A DNA stretch of 64,000 bases from Hymenochaete sp. R1 (lineage: Eukaryota; Basidiomycota; Agaricomycetes; Hymenochaetales; Hymenochaetaceae), in assembly GCA_019400425.1 (NCBI GenBank), contig JAFREE010000102.1:1-64000 (forward strand), written 5' to 3'. The translations under genes were made by a program, and so were the position numbers. The notes beneath the pieces were generated by a model. It did not search any database. It saw only the letters and a program-made list of their open reading frames with translations, and was not told the origin of the DNA. Positions 57,109 through 64,000 of this stretch are shown here, in pieces (positions within the stretch are counted from its first letter, which is position 1; each line of letters begins with the position of its first letter).

Positions 57109-57357
57109 ATGTATATTTTTGTTAAGTGTCTGACGGGGAAGACCATTTCGCTGGAGGTCGAGTCCTCGGACACTATCGATAACGTCAAGTCAAAGGTCCA
57201 AGACAAAGAGGGCATTCCTCCAGACCAGCAGCGTCTAATCTTCGCTGGATTTCAACTCGACGACGACCTCCTTCTTCTAGACTACAACATTCAGAAGGAA
57301 TCTACCCTCCATCTTGTCCTTCGTCTTAGGGGCGGCTCGGAAGCCAAGAATGTCTGA
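57109..57357 (+). CDS. divergent single-unit ubiquitin with Lys48 replaced by Phe
   Basis: An intronless frame of 82 residues: one ubiquitin unit ending LRLRGG followed by six extra residues (SEAKNV) that a deubiquitinase would normally remove. Most of ubiquitin is conserved exactly ([32 protein letters not shown]), with Leu8, Ile44, His68 and Val70 of the binding patch and Lys6, 11, 27, 29, 33 and 63 kept. Changes cluster in one loop: Lys48 becomes Phe, and residues 51-57 become DDDLLLL instead of the usual polar turn. Other changes are Gln2Tyr, Thr7Cys, Thr14Ser, Ala28Ser and Ile30Val. Normal ubiquitin almost never varies, so this is not a standard housekeeping copy. The frame is open for 16 codons upstream of the ATG, so a fusion to an earlier exon is possible. 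Lies on the Helitron-linked segment. Confidence 0.8.
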   Translation: MYIFVKCLTGKTISLEVESSDTIDNVKSKVQDKEGIPPDQQRLIFAGFQLDDDLLLLDYNIQKESTLHLVLRLRGGSEAKNV

Positions 57358-57412
57358 TCGCTGCTGAGAGCGAGACACCTCAGACTATCTATACTCTACC
57401 TCGGAGGTCTCT

Positions 57413-57520
57413 CTCCCTACCCTTCGACGCCTACACTCTCATTCTCATCTCCCTACTCGACGGCGCCTACACTCTCATTCTCATCTCCCTACCCGACGAC
57501 GCCTACACTCTCATTCTACT
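57413..57520. repeat. 36-bp tandem repeat, three copies
   Basis: Three near-identical 36-base units starting at 57413, 57449 and 57485, each opening CTCCCTAC and closing CACTCTCATTCT, directly after the ubiquitin-like gene in its 3' region. Pyrimidine-rich on the plus strand. Not in an obvious reading frame. Confidence 0.9.
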
Positions 57521-58705
57521 CTTCCTCAACCGTTCTTCTTTGAATTGTCGCTCACGTATTTCTCATCCTTCTGCCACATCTTTTCAGCATCTGATCCATA
57601 CAATCGTTCCTTCTACCTCAATATTCTTCCTTCTCGCTATGTTGCTCGTCGTGCTTTGTGACTTGTTTTCGCATCGAACGAACTCTCAGAATTCTCGGTC
57701 TCATACATCCCATATTCATTTCTTGGATTGGTACCTGGTAAGTAAAGCGGAGAAGAACGATCATAACTCAGTGTCGAGTGTCACAAACAATTTAGTTCTA
57801 ACTCACGGTACTTTCATTAAATTAAATAGTTGTTACCGGCTTTGTTGTTTTGCAGCGTATATGCAAAATCTTGTAATGAATTCCACGTTTACTGAGGATC
57901 GACTGGCTCGCGCCTAAAAAACCTTGAGGTTCTATAATTAATGAGTATACCGACGGAATAAGTTATTTCATTAAAAAAAGGAACTGCTCATCCCGGTCCC
58001 ATTTGGCTACGACAACAATTACCTCCTAACCAATTTGTCTCTTGAAAACGGAAAACGTGTCGAAATCGTCGATGCGCACAGATCGACATGTTTGGGCGGT
58101 GTTGGCGCAGCCCTGAACCGACTCATCACTCTCTTTGACACCTCCATTATCAATGGCGCTCGTCTTCATATCTGGCCGCGTAGCAAGTTGCACAAGCGCG
58201 TTCGAACTGTCGTATTTGCTCAATGTCAAAGCCCATTAACCAAACCGGACAACCCGAGCTTACAGCAATTCCCTGAACGAATACTTAAAATGGATGGGGG
58301 GCGTCCACGCGCGAATTTCTAGACACGGGTGAGCCCTGGCGCCGAGAGAGGTTTCAAAGCCGTTCTGCGTCGAAGACGTTGCGTTGATGATGGTGGTAAT
58401 CAGAGACGGTGGAACCAATGGAAGTTTTGCTAAGTCGCTCCTCATCATCTGCTATCTATACAATGAATCGCCGTTCCGCGTTTTATACGCATTAGTTCAG
58501 CGATCCCGTTACCCATTCTCAATGGCGAAGCAACCCAACTTTCGTTTGAACGAATACTATATTATGCTCATCCGCTGGTGATGTGCAATAAACGCCTTTT
58601 CGCTTCTAGACTTCATTATGACGAAGCTCTTGATGATGTACGTCCCAAGCAAACCTTCCTGAGTTTCTATCAATATTTCTTATTCGTGTCTCTCTCTCAT
58701 TCGCG
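57521..58705. other. stretch with an unassigned open frame
   Basis: About 1.2 kb. A plus-strand part at about 57985-58310 reads LIPVPFGYDNNYLLTNLSLE ... AALNRLITLFDTSIINGARL and looks protein-like, but has no start codon or recognisable family. It may be another captured exon. Nothing else seen. Confidence 0.3.
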
Positions 58706-58982
58706 GCCATTGCCTTCCTTATGGATGAGCTACGGTCCCAGGACGTCCAGTTGCGTTTGAATGCCATACATCGCCTTTCGGCAAGTGCATCGGCTCTCGG
58801 ATTTCACCGCGCGCGCGACGAACTCATCCCATTGCAAAACTCCGTCGACGATGAGGACAAAGTCCTTCTGGCTCTAGCAGAAGACTTACGCAGGATCTTC
58901 GATGATTATTTGGGAGGACGAAAGGTCGCGCATGTACAGCTTGGACCTTGCCGCCCTCGAGAAGTCGCTTGTACGTGACAAG
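58706..58982 (+). pseudogene. captured fragment of PP2A scaffold subunit A (HEAT repeats)
   Basis: Reads IAFLMDELRSQDVQLRLNAI, then RARDELIPLQNSVDDEDKVL and LALAEDLRRIFDDYLGG ... AHVQLGP. This is the well-conserved N-terminus of the 65-kDa A subunit of protein phosphatase 2A (Tpd3/PPP2R1A). A small deletion after LGP shifts the frame; the continuing LAALEKSLVRDK is found in the next frame. Only the first HEAT repeats are present, so it cannot scaffold PP2A. It is followed within about 45 bases by an unrelated gene piece. Confidence 0.8.
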
Positions 58983-59026
58983 GTATCATGCACTATGAAC
59001 AACTGACCCGATCACAAACGTATCAG

Positions 59027-59465
59027 ACAACATTTCGCAGACGGTTGTATCTATGACGATGAGATCATGGGTCCCATGCCGATCTGACTACCCTATCCTG
59101 GGATCAAAGTGCGTTGTCTATCTAAACACATCCGCCCTACGGTTGACTGATCCAAACCTGAAAGTCGAGCTTGCCATGACGCGCATCCTCGGTGCAACGC
59201 CAGCCTGGATGCGTCCTCCTTACGGTAACTATAACGACCTCGTCCGACAGGCTTCCGCTATCCGCGGACAGCAAATCGCTGTCTGGAACTTTGACTCGGG
59301 CGACTCTTCGGGCGCCTCTGCCGATCAGAGTAAGCAGGCGTACCAGTCCGTTGCCAACCAGCGTCCGAACACGCTTTTGGCCCTCAAAATGAGACCGAGG
59401 AGTCGACGGTGCATGACGTGCTCCCGTATGCGATCCAACAGCTTCAGGGTAAAGGATACAGCTGT
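59027..59465 (+). pseudogene. captured fragment of a chitin deacetylase (CE4/NodB domain)
   Basis: Pieces of the fungal NodB domain occur in order but out of frame: [22 protein letters not shown] (with the usual SHTWSH metal-binding motif partly deleted), then [20 protein letters not shown] and [21 protein letters not shown] one-base loss follows where the family has LNHETE (the sequence resumes [20 protein letters not shown] in another frame). N- and C-terminal ends are missing. Not functional as an enzyme. Confidence 0.82.
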
Positions 59466-59483
59466 TGCGGACTGTGTGGGTTG

Positions 59484-59841
59484 GCAGTCACCTCGGCGTC
59501 CCCGCGCAGAACATCGTAACCTCCTCCGTCATGTCCATCCCCGCCTTCATCGCCATCTCCAAAATGCGCGTCCCGGAGCTGGAAGAGCCCATCACGCGCG
59601 GGCAAGTCGTCGTCGACCGCGGCGTGGAGAGCACCCACCCGCGAACGCTCTGCACGCCTTCTCCAAGGGCGCGTCGTTCGGGTTCATGGTCGCCGGGAGC
59701 ATCCTCACGAACGTGTTGACGATTTTGACTTTGGTAGCGACGATTCATAGGTTGCTTGAAACAATTGGACCTGACATAGTGAAGGTAGAATTGATCAATG
59801 CGTATATCCAGATACTTAAGGACAACGAGGCGGAAGCTTGA
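59484..59841 (+). pseudogene. captured fragment of a concentrative nucleoside transporter (CNT)
   Basis: Reads [20 protein letters not shown] then [20 protein letters not shown], and after a frameshift near 59630 [20 protein letters not shown] and [20 protein letters not shown]. These are the conserved central parts of SLC28/NupC-type proton- or sodium-coupled nucleoside transporters. It follows directly on the chitin deacetylase piece with no intergenic sequence, so the two are fused at DNA level. Both ends are absent. Confidence 0.8.
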
Positions 59842-62800
59842 AATGCATGCGAAGGTACTCTTCATATTTTGGCGTTGGAATCTGTTGCGCACTTGACGTA
59901 GGAGACGGTCAACCCGGAAGGGAAACACTTGACACAGCTTGCTCATTGCAACCTCGGCATGAAGACCATTTTCGAACATGGCTCGTTCTCGGCGTCTGTG
60001 AATACGGTATTCCTCGAAGCGTATGACACGACTACTGTTTCGAACACCGTTACCTAGATTTAGTGGGTCCATCCTGACGGTGATTTTCATTCACATGAAC
60101 ATCCGTACGGAATATGGAACATAGCTTTGCGGAACACAGAAGCTCAGCGTCACGTCCGGGTCCGTTACAATAAAAGCATTGTTCAACATTCCCTTCATGG
60201 CGCTCAAGCTATATAGCACATTTCTTGCAGATGATTCCGCTGCATGTCGGCGTACCTTTGAGTAATAATACCCGAAATATGTTATATACCGGTCTATATG
60301 TCATTTATAACAATTATTGAGGCACTGTTCAACAATGACAATGAACACGCGTTGTCTGTGACTCTTTTGTCACCTAACCGTCATCGTTCCTGCCGCGCAT
60401 AGCGGCCATAGCCATCCAGTAAATTCTTACCCCGACCCCGCTCTCTTTCTCTGAAGCTGTTTCATTTAAGATTAATGCCAAATGATCATTATATTGACCA
60501 TCGTGATATCACCCACTGGCACGAGCATGACTGTCGTTCTCGTTCTCGTTCCTTGGGGGAAAATCTGTAGCGTTCCAATTCTTTCTTGTTTCGTTTTATT
60601 TCGTTTTGTTTTGGTACGCCTTTCAAAGTTGTAAAGTTTGATAACACTGGTACTGAGTGAAGAAATCCTCGATAACTTGCCTCCTCTTAAGCTTGAGGGT
60701 TAGTGAAGGCTAAGCTCCCCTCACCGTCCCAGCAGTGTCCCAGTCCCCTCATCTCACCTTCCCATCATTCCCCGGAACGGAACGACAGCTGGCGGGTGCG
60801 CGACCCCGACCCCGGCTCCTTAGTAGAACATTAGAAATCAAATATTAAATATTAATCAAAATACCCCGCCCTTTCCTAACTAGCCTAAGCCTAAGCAACC
60901 CTTACCTCCCTTGCCTTACCTTAGTAACCCTACCCGTCACTGTCACCCGTCCCTCGACGCCACACGGAGGGTCCATTTCATTTCATTCCTGGAGTCCAGG
61001 AATCTAGGTCCTTTATCGTTACGCTCAACGTTCCATTCAATTTCGCTTTCGGTTAAAAAGTAGTGATTGATGATTGGTAGCTCTAGTAACTAATAAACGA
61101 TTGGGGGTTGGTTGAGTTGACGAAACTCTTAAGGAGGGGGCGGGAGGGAACCGTACTACTATACTTCAAGTTCGCGTACTGGGTGGGCGAATCTGTGATC
61201 CTGACTCGAAATATGGACGACGGACGACGCTCAGACTTGCCGTAGGCCGGGTTCACTAAAAGCTGAAGCTGAAAGGTACATACTAAGATACTTTGGCGGT
61301 TGGTACAAGTTACTGGATTGCGATGCCTCCGAGTCTGCCTCTGCATGGATCAAGTGGGTGCCATAGATGTGGACTGAGACAGTATATATGTACACTGCGA
61401 TAAGAATGCAGGCTGAGGTAAGAGGTAAAACGAAGTGAGTGGTGTACAAATACTACAAATACTAGTACGCACTTGGACCTTTGGATCTCGTCACACAAAC
61501 AGACCGTCCTATTCGATGGGACGGCGTGTTGAACGCATTATCAGGTGGCTATAGCGTATTATTATTATTAATCTTGTGTGCAAAGCATAAGAACAGATAA
61601 GCAGAGTACTAGAACTGGTACAGAGGGCTAGGAGCCGTGCTGTACCATTATCATTTCCAAATGCCCAGCCACTTGATCGAGGTAGTTCATCAATCCGGCA
61701 GTGGTTACCAATCCCACTCGACCTATCAATATTGTAAGCTATGCATAATTCATCATTGCCAATCATTGGCAGTGTTCACTACAGCACTTTATGCTCTTCC
61801 GGGTCCGCTGAGTACTGGTAACTATTAAATGCGTCGATGCGGTAGTGAGGGGCAATGATTCGAATGAGCGTTGAATGCGTTGGCTGTTGATTGAGGAAGG
61901 AGTTAGGACTCCTGGTACCCCCTTGTTCATCTCCATTTGGGTTTTGCAAGAAGTTCGGAACTGAAGGGTCGAGAGTGCGGCTTGGTCTTGGAAGTTGGTT
62001 GGAAGAAGCGAAGGGGAAGGGGCGCGATGGCCCGACGAGCCGCGAACCGACGCGTCTTGTTTGTTTATTCGTCGATCCGTGCCTTTTTGTCGACGTTGAC
62101 GAATCACGAATATTCAAGTCATTGGTTGATTTATAACCCCCACACGACTCCCCATGATTTTCGAATGCAGCTGGATACAATACCCAGGATAACCTATGCT
62201 CCCTGGTTATCTGGAAAGGGTGTCATGGGGCGCCGAGGAGCCTCAGGCGTCTTCCGCCAATTTTTTTTTTACGCAATACTGGCAAATCCGTACGATAACG
62301 ATAGGGTGATATACTGATAGGCGCTCTGCTAGCTTGATTATGGCGCTTATTATCTAGAATCACTGATATTATCAGATCAGATCCCATGACCAAAACGTCT
62401 ACTAGCTTCCTCCCAATGGACGCCAGCTGACCTTTCGTTGGTTCTGGCGGTTGGCAAGATCCGTGTCGTAAAACGTCTTTCGATTCGCGTTATTTCGAGA
62501 GCTTCGTCACTCCGATTGAACGATGTGCAGGGGTTTGTTTCTCTCGGACATCGTGACCTCAGATATTCGCAGTAAGTGTTGTCAAGACAGGGTCGAAAGA
62601 AGACCCAGCCCAACCAGCAGCGTTTATAAATCCAACCATGTACCTACGTGTCCTTCTGCAACAAGGACCGGCGCTTACCGGCGTCTCCCGAGAAGAAAGT
62701 TTCTCAATCCTCTCCATCTCAATCTCCAGCCGCGCACATGGATTCTGCTTCCGGATCCGAACCCTACGCATCGCGTGAGTTCGATTCTTCCGGATCCCGA

Positions 62801-64000
62801 GCTCAAAGTCATCGTGACGATGGCATGCACGATTGTTATGTTATTGCACTTACCAGAAGGAGGCGTACGTTTGGACCTAAAAATAACTCCCCAAAAGCAC
62901 GCGAAGCATTCCACGTTCCATGTGAATATGGATACTGCTCAGAGATGACGCATCGTCCGGGGTAGACGAAGCGCCCATTCATCCGAATTCCGCACAACTC
63001 GGACCCACTGCGAAGTAAGAGAAGCGTAGTGCGTTCCGAGAGTGGTCCGAGAGCGAGAAGCCATTGGATTGGATTGGAAGCCAAAATGCATGACGCTGCT
63101 GATTCGATGACATGGACACTGGTGGGTTCATGAGTCACTCACACACACATACCGCTTTTCTCCTTTTTACAGTTCAGTCGGTCCTCGCGTCCGAAAACCT
63201 TGACGCCTGCCGTAGATCTTTCATTGTCATTGTACAGAAAACGCAGATGGACATTACATTGATTCATATTGGTCGATTGGGTAAGTCTCAATGATGCCGA
63301 TGCTGAAAAATTTCTACAAGTAGTACCAGTATATGCAGCTCTGCCACGGCGGATGGCTTGGGCTTGGTTTCCCGTCTTCCACCTTCATGCGATCGGCGAT
63401 ACATCGAAGATAATACATCAGTGAGGCCTCACTACCATAGAAGCATATAGTCGGACGTTCGTCTCATAAAAGGTCCTACGATTCATAACCTAAACCTTTC
63501 GAGTCGACTAAAGCCCGTCGTTGCCCGTATCTGCACACCGAGCGCATCATGTCCATCTCAACCCGGTCCCGGATTCCTTCAACACGAACCCTGTCGTGGC
63601 GTCACGATCGCAATCGTCCTCGGAAGGGTTTATGTTCGCGTTTCCAACCTTGAACCCTCAGTTTGATTTCTTAACTTACATTCGAGTCTATGAAAACACA
63701 CTGACTCGGACTGACACCGTGAAACATCGCATGTTGCAGCATCAGAGCGATATCCAGCCAGTATGTCCAAGACATCCAGCCACGATCACGAATCACGATC
63801 ACGAAATCTCCCGACCCCGCCACAGAACTATAATTCTTATTTAAAGGTGAAGCAGTGATGGTCCTTTATGTTGCTTTACCAGAGATGACGACTCGGATAT
63901 CTGTGATAAACGCGAGACGGTGAGCTTTGAGCTCAACAATGGACAATTACTTTGCGATGGCCGTGTTCCTAAGGCCAAGGGAAGTTTCCGATTTCCTCTT
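59842..64000. other. interval without recognisable genes
   Basis: About 4.2 kb. A short plus-strand frame at about 59925-60057 (TIFEHGSFSASVNTVFLEAY) may be one more captured exon. Beyond it there are scattered short frames at 61.8-62.3, 62.5-63.0 and 63.5-63.85 kb with no family, start context or splice pattern that I can support. T/G-rich simple sequence (TTTCGTTTTATTTCG) lies near 60590-60615. The right-hand edge of the window may enter a gene, but this cannot be judged. Confidence 0.35.

Larger units (their letters stand above)
42629..59841. mobile_element. Helitron (rolling-circle transposon) with companion and captured genes
   Basis: The anchor is the intact Rep-helicase gene at 46496-53821. 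Companion genes lie immediately upstream (42629-43957 minus, 44447-46169 plus). Downstream are a second Rep-helicase 3' end, two ubiquitin-fold genes and three adjoining broken pieces of unrelated host genes, which is the usual mark of Helitron capture. The interval lies between a host gene ending at 41469 and a gene-empty region. Helitron ends (5' TC, 3' CTRR with a hairpin, inserted between A and T) were not located, so the limits given are those of recognisable content and more than one element may be nested here. Confidence 0.55.

Noticed and set aside
60385..60405. Short GCCGC...GCGGC hairpin considered as the Helitron 3' terminus
   Set aside because: No CTRR end follows at the expected distance and no second copy is available in the window to confirm it.
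60880..60950. CCTAAG/CCCTA-like tracts considered as telomere-like repeat
   Set aside because: The units are irregular and few; they do not form a tandem TTAGGG array on either strand.
62523..62965. Overlapping short frames that look moderately protein-like
   Set aside because: Two plus-strand frames and one minus-strand frame overlap, none has conserved motifs or clear introns.
63521..63844. 107-codon plus-strand frame near the window end
   Set aside because: Composition is not distinctive and no family or splice signals support it.

Overview
This window looks like chromosomal DNA of a mushroom-forming basidiomycete (Agaricomycetes). Genes are dense on both strands and broken by many short GT-AG introns (about 45-75 bases). 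The families present fit that group: HGD-type protein kinases, a DUF6534 seven-helix membrane protein, a DUF3433 membrane protein, a fungal alginate-lyase-fold protein and a very large Helitron. No rRNA, tRNA, CRISPR array or bacterial-style operon was seen. All gene models were spliced by eye from the sequence, so exon ends marked approximate should be treated as such.

Region 1 (1-15 kb) holds a family of proteins that join an N-terminal protein kinase domain to C-terminal double-stranded-RNA-binding domains (dsRBDs). One gene at 7001-3326 (minus) has three dsRBDs. A 5'-truncated, decayed tandem copy lies at 3197-58 (minus). A diverged second gene lies at 12516-14797 (plus) with two dsRBDs. 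These are the modules of vertebrate PKR in the reverse order, which I consider the most interesting protein architecture here. Between them sit a secreted PL38/alginate-lyase-like enzyme, TAF11 and a C2H2 zinc-finger protein that appears to share a very short bidirectional promoter with TAF11.

Region 2 (15-28 kb) is ordinary housekeeping content: a TTC7/Ypp1-type TPR protein, an unrecognised coiled-coil protein, a drug/metabolite-type (EamA) transporter and a DUF3433 membrane protein. Region 3 (28.8-34.6 kb) is a tandem duplication of about 2.7 kb. Each unit has a secreted repeat protein cut into about ten peptides at dibasic sites (Kex2-processed repeat protein), followed by a divergent DPH3 gene. 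DPH3 is intact in one unit and reduced to a 5' stub in the other. Region 4 (34.6-41.5 kb) is a gene-poor stretch followed by the DUF6534 gene.

Region 5 (about 42.6-59.8 kb) is a Helitron with an uninterrupted 2441-residue Rep-helicase whose C-terminus carries a USP-like cysteine-protease module. It is accompanied by two linked genes upstream. Downstream are a tandem SUMO-like-domain protein, a ubiquitin variant in which Lys48 is replaced by Phe, and a chimera of broken host gene pieces (PP2A A-subunit, chitin deacetylase, concentrative nucleoside transporter). The combination of a deubiquitinase-like domain and two ubiquitin-fold proteins on one transposon-like segment is the second main discovery candidate. 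The last 4 kb (59.8-64 kb) show no gene I can support.
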